A stretch of DNA of 6,848 nt from contig DCUH01000041.1 in assembly GCA_002327765.1 (NCBI GenBank), forward strand, positions 1 to 6,848, read 5' to 3'. This document shows positions 1 to 5,208 of the stretch, piece by piece. The position numbers and the translations under genes are program-made. Under the pieces are notes generated by a model. That model worked only from the letters and a program-made list of their open reading frames with translations, was not told the origin of the DNA and ran no database searches. The stretch's first letter is position 1; every line of letters starts with the position of its first letter. The DNA comes from a bacterium UBA2219. Lineage in GTDB: Bacteria; Desulfobacterota; Deferrimicrobia; Deferrimicrobiales; Deferrimicrobiaceae.

Positions 1-1
1 C

Positions 2-1729
2 AAGGGCCATCTGGTCCGCGAGATCGATGCACTCGGCGGCGAGATGGCCCGCAACATCGACGCCACCGGCATCCAGTTCCGCGTGCTGAACACCAAGAAG
101 GGGCCGGCGGTACGCGCCTCGCGCGCCCAGGCCGACCGCGACCTGTACCGGCTGCGCATGAAGCAGGTGCTGGAGTCCCAGGCCGGTCTCGAACTGAAGC
201 AGGGACAGGTGGTGCGCCTGCTTGAGTCGGGCGGGCGGGTCACCGGTGTTGAAACCCGGGAAGGGTTGCGATTTGCGGCGCCGGCCGTGGTGCTGACGAC
301 CGGCACCTTCATGCGCGGCCTGATCCATATCGGCCTGACCCACTACCCCGGTGGCCGGGCCGGCGAGCCGCCGTCCGAGGGATTGTCCGAACATCTGCGC
401 GCCCTCGGTTTCGTGGTTGGCCGTCTCAAGACCGGCACCCCGGCGCGTCTGGCGAAAAGCTCGATCGATTTTACCCGGCTCGAGGCCCAGCACGGCGACC
501 CCGAGCCGCGGCCATTCTCCGCGGATACCGGGCGGATCGATCGGCCGCAGCTCCCCTGCCACATCACCTACACCAACGCCCGCACCCACGAGATCATCCG
601 CAGCGGCCTCGACCGCTCGCCGCTCTACTCCGGGGTGATCGAGGGGATCGGGCCGCGCTACTGCCCCTCGATCGAGGACAAGGTCGTCCGCTTCCCGGAG
701 AAGGGGAGGCACCAGGTCTTCCTCGAGCCCGAGGGGCTTGAAACCGCGGAGTACTACCCCAACGGGATCCCGACGAGCCTGCCATACGACGTCCAGGTGA
801 GGCTGGTTCGCACCATCCCCGGCCTCGAGAGGGCGGAGATCGTGCGCCCGGGGTACGCGATCGAGTACGATTTCGTCGACCCGGTCCAGCTCCACCCCTC
901 CCTGGAGACGAAGATCCTGAAAAACCTCTATCATGCCGGGCAGATCAACGGGACGAGCGGGTACGAGGAGGCGGCGGCGCAGGGGCTTCTGGCGGGGATC
1001 AACGCGGCCCGCAGGGTCCGCGGGGAGCCGCCGGTCGTGCTTTCCCGGGCGGACGCCTACATCGGGGTGCTGATCGACGACCTCACGACGAAGGGGGCGC
1101 AGGAGCCGTACCGGATGTTCACCTCGCGCGCGGAATACCGCCTCCTCCTGCGGGAGGACAACGCCGACCTGCGGCTGTCCGAGACCGGCCGGCTGGCGGG
1201 GCTGCTCCCCGAGGAGCGATACCGGAGGTTCCTGGCGAAGCGAGAGGGGATCGACGCGTTCCGGAAGAGGCTCGGGGAGAAGCGGGTGGGCCAGGGGCAC
1301 CCGCTTCTCCCGGCGGTCGAGGCGGCGGGCGGCGGGCCGCTGCGCCCCGGGACGACCTACGCGGAGGCGCTGCGCCGCCCGGAGGTGACCGGGGCGATGC
1401 TCCTTTCCTGCGACCCCGATCTGCGCCCCGCGTCGCCGGAGGCGATGGAGCAGGCGGAGCTGGCCATCAAGTACGACGGATACATCCGCCGCCAGGAAGA
1501 GGAAGCAAAAAAGCTTAAGAAATACGAAGGGATGCTTTTGCCGCCCGATTTCCCCTTCGCCTCGGTCCGGGGGCTGTCCGCGGAGGTGCGGGACAAGCTG
1601 GCCCGGGTCCGGCCCGCGTCGCTCGGGCAGGCGCAGCGGGTCCCGGGGGTGACTCCGGCGGCGATCGCGCTGCTGCTGGTCCTCCTGAAGCGCCGCGAGG
1701 CGGGTGCCCTTCCGGACGGATCCTCTTGA
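2..1729 (+). CDS. mnmG: tRNA uridine 5-carboxymethylaminomethyl modification enzyme MnmG (GidA), 5'-truncated by the window
   Basis: FAD-dependent subunit of the MnmE-MnmG complex, which installs the (carboxymethyl)aminomethyl group on the wobble uridine (U34) of certain tRNAs. The frame is open from base 2, where KGHLVREIDALGGEM matches the family just after the FAD-binding Rossmann motif. About 55 N-terminal residues, including that dinucleotide motif, are therefore missing, so the ATG at 44 is internal. 575 residues are visible; E. coli MnmG has 629. Conserved blocks seen: GGRAGEPP (about 352-375), GVIEGIGPRYCPSIEDKV (about 631-684), FLEPEG and YPNGIPTSLP (about 718-784), RPGYAIEYDF (about 845-874), AGQINGTSGYEEAAAQG (about 937-987) and YRMFTSRAEYRLLLREDNADLR (about 1108-1173). 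The C-terminal end PASLGQAQRVPGVTPAA lies in the helical domain known to contact MnmE and tRNA. Codon usage changes sharply near 610-635 (see findings). Identity is near certain from these motifs. Confidence 0.97.
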   Translation, partial: KGHLVREIDALGGEMARNIDATGIQFRVLNTKKGPAVRASRAQADRDLYRLRMKQVLESQAGLELKQGQVVRLLESGGRVTGVETREGLRFAAPAVVLTTGTFMRGLIHIGLTHYPGGRAGEPPSEGLSEHLRALGFVVGRLKTGTPARLAKSSIDFTRLEAQHGDPEPRPFSADTGRIDRPQLPCHITYTNARTHEIIRSGLDRSPLYSGVIEGIGPRYCPSIEDKVVRFPEKGRHQVFLEPEGLETAEYYPNGIPTSLPYDVQVRLVRTIPGLERAEIVRPGYAIEYDFVDPVQLHPSLETKILKNLYHAGQINGTSGYEEAAAQGLLAGINAARRVRGEPPVVLSRADAYIGVLIDDLTTKGAQEPYRMFTSRAEYRLLLREDNADLRLSETGRLAGLLPEERYRRFLAKREGIDAFRKRLGEKRVGQGHPLLPAVEAAGGGPLRPGTTYAEALRRPEVTGAMLLSCDPDLRPASPEAMEQAELAIKYDGYIRRQEEEAKKLKKYEGMLLPPDFPFASVRGLSAEVRDKLARVRPASLGQAQRVPGVTPAAIALLLVLLKRREAGALPDGSS

Positions 1730-1749
1730 TTCGAAAGGAGTATCAAGAC

Positions 1750-1776
1750 ATGTTCCACGTGGAACCGCCCCGGTGA
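1750..1776 (+). CDS. 8-codon leader ORF (MFHVEPPR) overlapping the rsmG start and containing parS
   Basis: A minimal ORF starts at ATG 1750, nine bases after a strong Shine-Dalgarno sequence, AAAGGAG (1734-1740). It encodes MFHVEPPR and stops at TGA 1774-1776. That stop overlaps GTG 1773, the most likely rsmG start, as GTGA. No in-frame rsmG start lies at a usable distance from this ribosome binding site, so the site appears to serve the leader, with rsmG translated by termination-reinitiation coupling. The ORF carries the parS palindrome in its coding sequence. Alternatively, it is a chance ORF left by a base error that shifted a longer rsmG frame. The peptide itself probably has no function. 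Translation is inferred, not shown. Confidence 0.4.
   Translation: MFHVEPPR
1751..1766. promoter_or_regulatory. parS: parS centromere site bound by ParB
   Basis: TGTTCCACGTGGAACC contains the perfect 14-base palindrome GTTCCACGTGGAAC (1752-1765) centred on CACGTG. It fits the chromosomal parS consensus TGTTNCACGTGNAACA at all but the last base. The site lies about 0.8 kb upstream of parA and 1.6 kb upstream of parB, as expected for origin-proximal parS sites. ParB loads here as a CTP-dependent clamp and spreads, forming the complex that ParA moves. Because it overlaps the leader ORF and ribosome binding region of rsmG, ParB bound here could also hinder rsmG transcription; that last point is inference. 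Confidence 0.88.
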
Positions 1777-2444
1777 GCGGGCGGAGAGGGGGAGAGGCGC
1801 CGGACCCGGCGGGTCCCGGCGCGGCGCTGATCCGGGAGATCCTCGGGGAGGCCGGAATCGAGGCGCCGGCGGGGGTGGTCGATCGGCTGGCGGTCCACGC
1901 GGCGGAGATGCTCCGGTGGAACCGGTCGATCCGGCTGACCGCGATCACGGACCCCGTGGAAGTGGCGGTCAAGCATATCGCCGATTCGCTGGCGCTGCTC
2001 CGGTTCGCCCCGTTCCCCGGGAGGATGCTCGATTTCGGCTCCGGGGCGGGATACCCGGGGATTCCCCTGGCGCTCTACCTTCCCGGGACCCGGGTCGTCC
2101 TGCTGGAGGCCTCCGAAAAGAAGTGCGCCTTCCTGTCCCGGGTTCGCGGGATGCTGGGGCTCGAGAACGTGCGGGTCGTCCACGGGAGGGCCTCGAAGCG
2201 GGAGACGCTGCCGATCGGGCGGTTCGACGACATCGTGACGCGGGCCACCGCGCCGTCGTCCGAGGTCGTCCCGCTCCTTTCGCCCTACCTGGCCGAAGGG
2301 GGGCGGATGCTGTTCATGGCGGGGCCGGGCGGGGGATCCGCCCCGGCGGCCCCCGGGACGGTGACCCGCGTGGAGCGGTTCCGCCTGCCGCGCGGGATGG
2401 GGGAGCGCGAGATCGCCGAGGTGGTCCTGCCGGAAAAAGAATGA
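1773..2444 (+). CDS. rsmG: 16S rRNA (guanine(527)-N7)-methyltransferase RsmG (GidB)
   Basis: SAM-dependent methyltransferase that adds the N7 methyl to G527 in the 530 loop of 16S rRNA; loss in other bacteria gives low-level streptomycin resistance. From GTG 1773 the protein has 223 residues, close to the family's 207-240. Visible features: N-terminal helical part with EMLRWNRSIRLTAITDP (45-61) and the KHIADSLALL segment (67-76), SAM motif I with DFGSGAGYPGIPLAL (87-101), the acidic residue ending strand 2 (VVLLEAS, 108-114) with KKCAFL after it, and VTRATAP (155-161). The usual lysine in the late LKG-type motif is replaced here (LFMAGPGG, 180-187). GTG 1773 has no good Shine-Dalgarno sequence of its own; it overlaps the leader stop as GTGA. 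An upstream GTG at 1704 would add 23 residues, overlap mnmG and run through parS, and looks less likely. The gene follows mnmG, the classic gidA-gidB order. Confidence 0.93.
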   Translation: MSGRRGGEAPDPAGPGAALIREILGEAGIEAPAGVVDRLAVHAAEMLRWNRSIRLTAITDPVEVAVKHIADSLALLRFAPFPGRMLDFGSGAGYPGIPLALYLPGTRVVLLEASEKKCAFLSRVRGMLGLENVRVVHGRASKRETLPIGRFDDIVTRATAPSSEVVPLLSPYLAEGGRMLFMAGPGGGSAPAAPGTVTRVERFRLPRGMGEREIAEVVLPEKE

Positions 2445-2464
2445 CGCGGCGGGCGGTTTTTTTT
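2426..2464 (+). terminator. candidate intrinsic terminator at the rsmG 3' end
   Basis: CCTGCCG (2426-2432) can pair with CGGCGGG (2447-2453) to give seven pairs with one G-T wobble and a 14-base loop that includes the end of the rsmG coding sequence. After three more bases comes an unbroken T8 (2457-2464), and the T-richness continues to about 2483. The large loop and the three-base gap make it weaker than the terminator at 4571-4609. It would separate mnmG-rsmG from parAB, though read-through is plausible. Confidence 0.4.
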
Positions 2465-2473
2465 CGTTTTCCC

Positions 2474-2531
2474 TTTTTGTTTTCGACTTCGACGTGGTAC
2501 AAGAAATCGTTGCGCTTCCATATATAAAGCG
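2474..2531 (+). promoter_or_regulatory. candidate parAB promoter region
   Basis: This is the AT-rich gap between rsmG and parA. TGGTACAAG (2495-2503) reads as an extended -10 (TG-G-TACAAG), and the only -35 candidate, TTGTTT (2477-2482), is poorly spaced at 15 bases. A second AT-rich block, TATATAAA (2521-2528), lies between short inverted arms CGCTT (2513-2517) and AAGCG (2527-2531), which could be an operator or an early transcript hairpin. The 9-mer ACGTGGTAC here recurs in the ATP synthase promoter. The exact promoter cannot be fixed from sequence alone. Confidence 0.35.
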
Positions 2532-2556
2532 AAGGAAGGCCGTTTTCGGGAGAATG

Positions 2557-3345
2557 ATGCCCTTGGCTCGGATCCTGGCCATCGCCAACCAGAAGGGCGG
2601 CGTCGGCAAGACGACGACCGCGGTCAACCTGGCCGCGTCGCTCTCCGTCATGGAAAAGAAGACCCTCCTGGTCGATCTCGACCCGCAGGCCAACGCCACC
2701 TCCGGCGTGGGGGGAAGCCCGGGGGGGGAGACCGAACGGAACGTGTACCGGGTCCTGATGGGGGAGGTGACGGCGGCCGAGGCGATCCGGGAGACGGCGC
2801 TTCCGTTCCTGCACCTGCTCCCCGCAACCTACGACCTGATCGGCGCGGAGATCGAGCTGGTGACGATGGAGCGCAGGGAGCACCGCCTCGCCGAGGCGCT
2901 CGCTACGGTGGCGGCGGAGTACCAGGTCATCGTCATCGACAGCCCGCCCTCGCTCGGGCTCCTGACGGTCAATGCCCTATGTGCGGCGGATTCCGTAATC
3001 ATTCCGCTGCAGTGCGAATATTACGCTCTGGAAGGGATCTCCAGCCTGTTCCGCACCATCGAGCGGATCCGGGGGGGGATGAACCGCTCCCTGAAGATCG
3101 AGGGGGTGGTCCTGACGATGTTCGATCCGCGGAACAACCTGGCCCACCAGGTGGCGGAAGAGGCGCGCGAAACACTAAAAACTCAAGTTTTCCAAACAGT
3201 TATACCAAGAAACGTCCGCTTGTCCGAGTCGCCTTCCTACGGGAAACCGGCCCTCCTCTACGCGGTCGCTTCCCGGGGGGCGCAGAGCTATCTCGAACTG
3301 GCCCGGGAGGTGGTGAGCCGATGGAACGAAAAACCGAACCCGTGA
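2557..3345 (+). CDS. parA: chromosome-partitioning ATPase ParA (Soj)
   Basis: Cytoplasmic ParA/MinD-type ATPase that binds nucleoid DNA as an ATP dimer and is released by ParB, moving parS-ParB complexes apart. From ATG 2557 it has 262 residues, typical of chromosomal Soj. Visible features: deviant Walker A KGGVGKTT (13-20), Walker A' LVDLDPQ (38-44), Walker B VIVIDSPPSLG (124-134), the PLQCEYYALEG segment (150-160), and the C-terminal TVIPRNVRLSESPSYGKP block (214-231). Start choice: GGGAG (2548-2552) is four bases from ATG 2557. ATG 2554 is only one base away, and TTG 2563 is ten bases away but would give MARILAIANQKGG, the commonest family N-terminus. Oddities are a G8 run at 2721-2728 (codons about 55-58) and a 45-base AT-rich rare-codon stretch at 3169-3213 (see findings). 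It overlaps parB by 25 bases. Confidence 0.96.
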   Translation: MPLARILAIANQKGGVGKTTTAVNLAASLSVMEKKTLLVDLDPQANATSGVGGSPGGETERNVYRVLMGEVTAAEAIRETALPFLHLLPATYDLIGAEIELVTMERREHRLAEALATVAAEYQVIVIDSPPSLGLLTVNALCAADSVIIPLQCEYYALEGISSLFRTIERIRGGMNRSLKIEGVVLTMFDPRNNLAHQVAEEARETLKTQVFQTVIPRNVRLSESPSYGKPALLYAVASRGAQSYLELAREVVSRWNEKPNP

Positions 3346-4190
3346 AGAAGAAAGTCCTCGGCAGGGGGCTGTCGGCGCTTCTGGCCCCTTCCCCGGGAAC
3401 CCCGGATTCCCCCGAATCCGCCGTCCTGATGGTGCCGCTGGAAAAGGTCCGCACGGGATCCCTGCAGCCCAGGAAATCGTTCCCCCCCGAAGCGCTCGCC
3501 GAGCTGGTGGCCTCGATCCGGGCGAAAGGCGTGCTGCAGCCGGTGCTGGTGCGGCCCACCTCCGACGGGTACGAGCTGGTGGCGGGCGAGCGGAGATTCC
3601 GGGCGGCGGAAAGCGCGGGTCTCCCGCAGATTCCCGCGCTGGTCCGGAGACTCACGGACCGGGAGGCGCTCGAGGTGGCGCTGGTGGAAAACGTCCAGCG
3701 CGCCGACCTGAACGCCATCGAGCTCGCCGAGGGATACCATCGGCTCCAGCACGATTTCTCCCTTTCCCAGGAGCAGGTCGCCGAGCGGGTCGGGAAGGAC
3801 CGGGCCACGGTGGCCAACACGGTGCGGCTCCTTCGCCTTCCGGCGCCCGTCCGGCAGGCGGTGATCGAAGGGACGCTCTCCGCCGGGCACGCCCGGGCGC
3901 TGCTGTCCGCGCCTCCGGAGCACGTGCTGTCGGTGTTCGAGACGGTCCAGCGCCGCGGGCTGTCCGTCCGCGAGACCGAGCGCATCTGCGCGGGGGAGCC
4001 GAAGAAGCGGACGTCGAGGAAGACCGCGCAGGGCAACGTCCACCTCCGGGCGCTGGAGGAGGAATTGACCCGCCGGGGCGGGACGCGGGTCCGCCTGCGG
4101 GGGACCGCCAAGAAGGGGCGCATCGAGGTGTTCTACTTCTCGTCCGAGGAGCTCGACCGCCTCCAGGAGCTCCTTTTCGGGGGGAGATGA
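3321..4190 (+). CDS. parB: chromosome-partitioning CTPase and parS-binding protein ParB (Spo0J)
   Basis: Binds parS, loads as a CTP-gated sliding clamp, and stimulates ParA. 289 residues from ATG 3321, normal for the family. Domains in order: short N-terminal ParA-interacting segment with LGRGLSALL (13-21), ParB/Srx-like CTP-binding domain with LQPRKSF (48-54), GERRFRAA (89-96) and ENVQR (123-127), a helix-turn-helix around LSQEQVAERVGKDRATVANTVRL (148-170, quoted in parts: LSQEQVAERV then GKDRATVANTVRL), and a C-terminal dimerization domain (about 240-286) ending EELDRLQELLFG. The ATG follows GGGAGG (3305-3310) and GGTGAG. The alternative GTG 3342 overlaps the parA stop as GTGA and gives MKKKVLGRGLSALL, also typical, so the true start may be either. 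It is cotranscribed with parA; the cognate site is parS at 1751-1766. Confidence 0.96.
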   Translation: MERKTEPVKKKVLGRGLSALLAPSPGTPDSPESAVLMVPLEKVRTGSLQPRKSFPPEALAELVASIRAKGVLQPVLVRPTSDGYELVAGERRFRAAESAGLPQIPALVRRLTDREALEVALVENVQRADLNAIELAEGYHRLQHDFSLSQEQVAERVGKDRATVANTVRLLRLPAPVRQAVIEGTLSAGHARALLSAPPEHVLSVFETVQRRGLSVRETERICAGEPKKRTSRKTAQGNVHLRALEEELTRRGGTRVRLRGTAKKGRIEVFYFSSEELDRLQELLFGGR

Positions 4191-4193
4191 GCG

Positions 4194-4219
4194 GAAAAGG
4201 CGCGCAAAAGCCCCTTTTC
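4194..4219 (+). terminator. candidate hairpin terminator after parB
   Basis: GAAAAGG (4194-4200) pairs with CCTTTTC (4213-4219), and inside it two further pairs follow a C-C mismatch, leaving the loop GCAAAA. It begins four bases after the parB stop. The T-run lies mostly in the 3' arm and the downstream sequence is only modestly T-rich, so termination strength is uncertain. Its place between parB and the next promoter favours the call. Confidence 0.4.
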
Positions 4220-4224
4220 TTCCT

Positions 4225-4270
4225 ACTTATATAAAAAAAATATTGCAGTGGAAAATGCCTGTGCTATATT
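4225..4270 (+). promoter_or_regulatory. promoter of the lipoprotein gene with extended -10 and AT-rich upstream element
   Basis: TTGCAG (4243-4248) and TATATT (4265-4270) are separated by 16 bases, and the -10 is preceded by TGC, giving TGCTATATT, a clear extended -10. Upstream, 4225-4242 is almost all A/T and resembles an UP element. Transcription should begin near 4277, leaving a 5' UTR of roughly 60 bases. In a window this GC-rich, it is the most conspicuous promoter-like sequence. Confidence 0.65.
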
Positions 4271-4294
4271 TCGCTTCATACCAAACACCCGACA

Positions 4295-4314
4295 TTATCC
4301 GCGCAAACGGATAA
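4295..4314 (+). promoter_or_regulatory. 5' UTR hairpin upstream of the lipoprotein start
   Basis: TTATCCG (4295-4301) and CGGATAA (4308-4314) form a perfect 7-base inverted repeat with the loop CGCAAA. It lies about 18 bases downstream of the predicted transcription start and about 10 bases before the Shine-Dalgarno sequence. It could be a transcript-stabilising or translation-modulating stem, or a repressor operator. The repeat is seen directly; its function is inferred. Confidence 0.45.
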
Positions 4315-4340
4315 ATCACGAGGGAAAGGAGTAAGGACTA

Positions 4341-4547
4341 ATGCGTAAGTATCTTGCCCTGCTGTTCGTGTTGACGCTGGCCGCGGCGATCGGACTCTCC
4401 GCGTGCTCGAAGAAGGAAGAGGCGCCCCCGCCTCCTCCGGCCGCTGAGCCCGCCCCGGCCGCCCCGGCCGCTCCGGCGCCGGCGGACAACGCCGCTCCGG
4501 CCGCCCCGGCCGCCGAGCCTGCCCCGGCAGCTCCGGCAGCGAAGTAA
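4341..4547 (+). CDS. small Ala/Pro-rich lipoprotein, function unknown
   Basis: 68 residues from ATG 4341, nine bases after AAAGGAG (4325-4331). Residues 1-21 form a lipoprotein signal peptide: basic MRK, hydrophobic YLALLFVLTLAAAIG, then the lipobox LSAC with Cys22 as the predicted lipidated residue. Serine at +2 would favour the outer membrane under the E. coli sorting rule. The mature part is a short charged patch (SKKEE) followed by low-complexity Ala/Pro sequence in which the 11-residue block AAEPAPAAPAA occurs twice (34-44 and 57-67). There is no folded domain; it may be a periplasmic spacer or cell-wall-associated tether. It is monocistronic, with its own strong promoter, UTR hairpin and intrinsic terminator, which suggests substantial expression. 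I do not recognise the family beyond its being a lipoprotein. Confidence 0.85.
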   Translation: MRKYLALLFVLTLAAAIGLSACSKKEEAPPPPPAAEPAPAAPAAPAPADNAAPAAPAAEPAPAAPAAK

Positions 4548-4570
4548 GTACCAGGGCGATAGGATTCGTG

Positions 4571-4609
4571 AAAAAGGCGCCGGGGGGGTTCCCTCCGGCG
4601 CCTTTTTTT
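4571..4609 (+). terminator. strong intrinsic terminator after the lipoprotein gene
   Basis: GGCGCCGG (4576-4583) pairs perfectly with CCGGCGCC (4595-4602). Four more inner pairs are possible (one wobble), and a flanking A5 (4571-4575) pairs with the first bases of T7 (4603-4609). The stem can reach about 17 pairs. The A-run on one side and T-run on the other mean it could also act on the opposite strand. It isolates the lipoprotein gene from the ATP synthase operon. Confidence 0.92.
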
Positions 4610-4655
4610 CGCCCGCCGTATCTGCCCAAACGGCAACGGCAAACCGAAGAACCCC

Positions 4656-4686
4656 TTGACACCTCCTTCTTTAACGTGGTACCAAT
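4656..4686 (+). promoter_or_regulatory. promoter of the ATP synthase operon
   Basis: A perfect -35 TTGACA (4656-4661) is followed after 18 bases by TACCAA (4680-4685), a weak -10, which is helped by a TGG just before it (extended -10 form). The region lies 47 bases after the strong terminator and about 70 bases before the b' start, so a promoter is needed here. The -10 assignment is less certain than the -35. The rest of the gap (4610-4655 and 4687-4734) shows nothing else I can name. Confidence 0.55.
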
Positions 4687-4752
4687 CTTCCGTTTCACTA
4701 TTGGAAACCTGCCGTTGACCACTTATAAGCTCCTGGAGGAGTGCCGGTTTCT

Positions 4753-5208
4753 ATGGAACTCGTCGGCAAGATTTTCGAGACGTTGGAAATCGACCAGCTG
4801 GCACTGCTTCAGCTCTGCCTGGTGATCGTCCTCGCGTTCGTCCTTTCCGCCATCCTCATTCGGCCGATCCTTCGCACCTTCGAGGAGCGGGACGCCCTTT
4901 CCGTCAAGCCGCTCGAGGAGTCCCGGCGACTTCTGGCGGAGGCGGAAGAGACGTCGCGCCGGTACGACGAGGCGTTCCGGAAGGGCTCCATGGAGGCGCT
5001 CGTTCGGAAGCGGGCGGCCATGGAGGAGGCGTCGCGCGCCGAGAAGAAGCGGGTAGAGGCCGCGGTCGAGGAGTCCAACCGGAAGATCGAGGAGATGAAG
5101 GGAAAGATCGCCGCGGAGAAGGAATCCGCCGCATCCTCCCTGCGCGCCGAAGTGTCCCAGCTCTCCCGGCAGATCGCCGAGAAGGTCCTCGGGAGAAAGG
5201 TCGCGTGA
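4753..5208 (+). CDS. F-type ATP synthase F0 subunit b' (AtpF2/AtpX type)
   Basis: Peripheral-stalk subunit linking the membrane F0 sector to the F1 head; in b'/b lineages it pairs with subunit b instead of a b homodimer. 151 residues from ATG 4753. One membrane helix near the N-terminus (about 17-38, ALLQLCLVIVLAFVLSAILI) is followed by RPILRTFEERDALS and a long charged coiled coil (about 45-143) rich in Ala, Glu, Lys and Arg. The protein ends QIAEKVLGRKVA, the b-type C-terminal form. GGAGGAG (4735-4741) is the Shine-Dalgarno sequence, 11 bases from the ATG, which is rather far; a GTG at 4741 would sit on the Shine-Dalgarno sequence itself and is unlikely. It is the first gene of the operon, and its stop overlaps the atpF start as GTGA. 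Its order before atpF-atpH-atpA identifies it better than sequence, since b-type stalks diverge widely. Confidence 0.88.
   Translation: MELVGKIFETLEIDQLALLQLCLVIVLAFVLSAILIRPILRTFEERDALSVKPLEESRRLLAEAEETSRRYDEAFRKGSMEALVRKRAAMEEASRAEKKRVEAAVEESNRKIEEMKGKIAAEKESAASSLRAEVSQLSRQIAEKVLGRKVA

Noticed and set aside
2495..2514. Sigma-54 promoter (TGG...TTGC) before parA
   Set aside because: The distance from TGG to TTGC is 15 bases, whereas the -24/-12 consensus needs 11, so the elements are out of register.
1743..2699. Long minus-strand open frames opposite rsmG/parA, and similar ones opposite parB and the atp genes
   Set aside because: They lie antisense to conserved genes, have low-complexity Arg/Pro/Gly/Ser-rich translations, and lack ribosome binding sites; they arise from the high GC content.
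3918..3930. A second CACGTG palindrome (AGCACGTGCT) inside parB as another parS site
   Set aside because: The outer GTT/AAC arms required by parS are absent; only the central hexamer and two flanking bases match, which is expected by chance in coding DNA of this composition.
4692..4709. GTTTC...GAAAC inverted repeat upstream of the ATP synthase operon as a degenerate parS
   Set aside because: The central CACGTG is missing and the arm spacing does not fit the 14-base parS core; only a half-site resemblance remains.
4568..4825. An 85-residue plus-strand ORF spanning the terminator and the ATP synthase promoter
   Set aside because: It starts inside the terminator hairpin, has no ribosome binding site, covers the promoter and runs into the b' gene in another frame.
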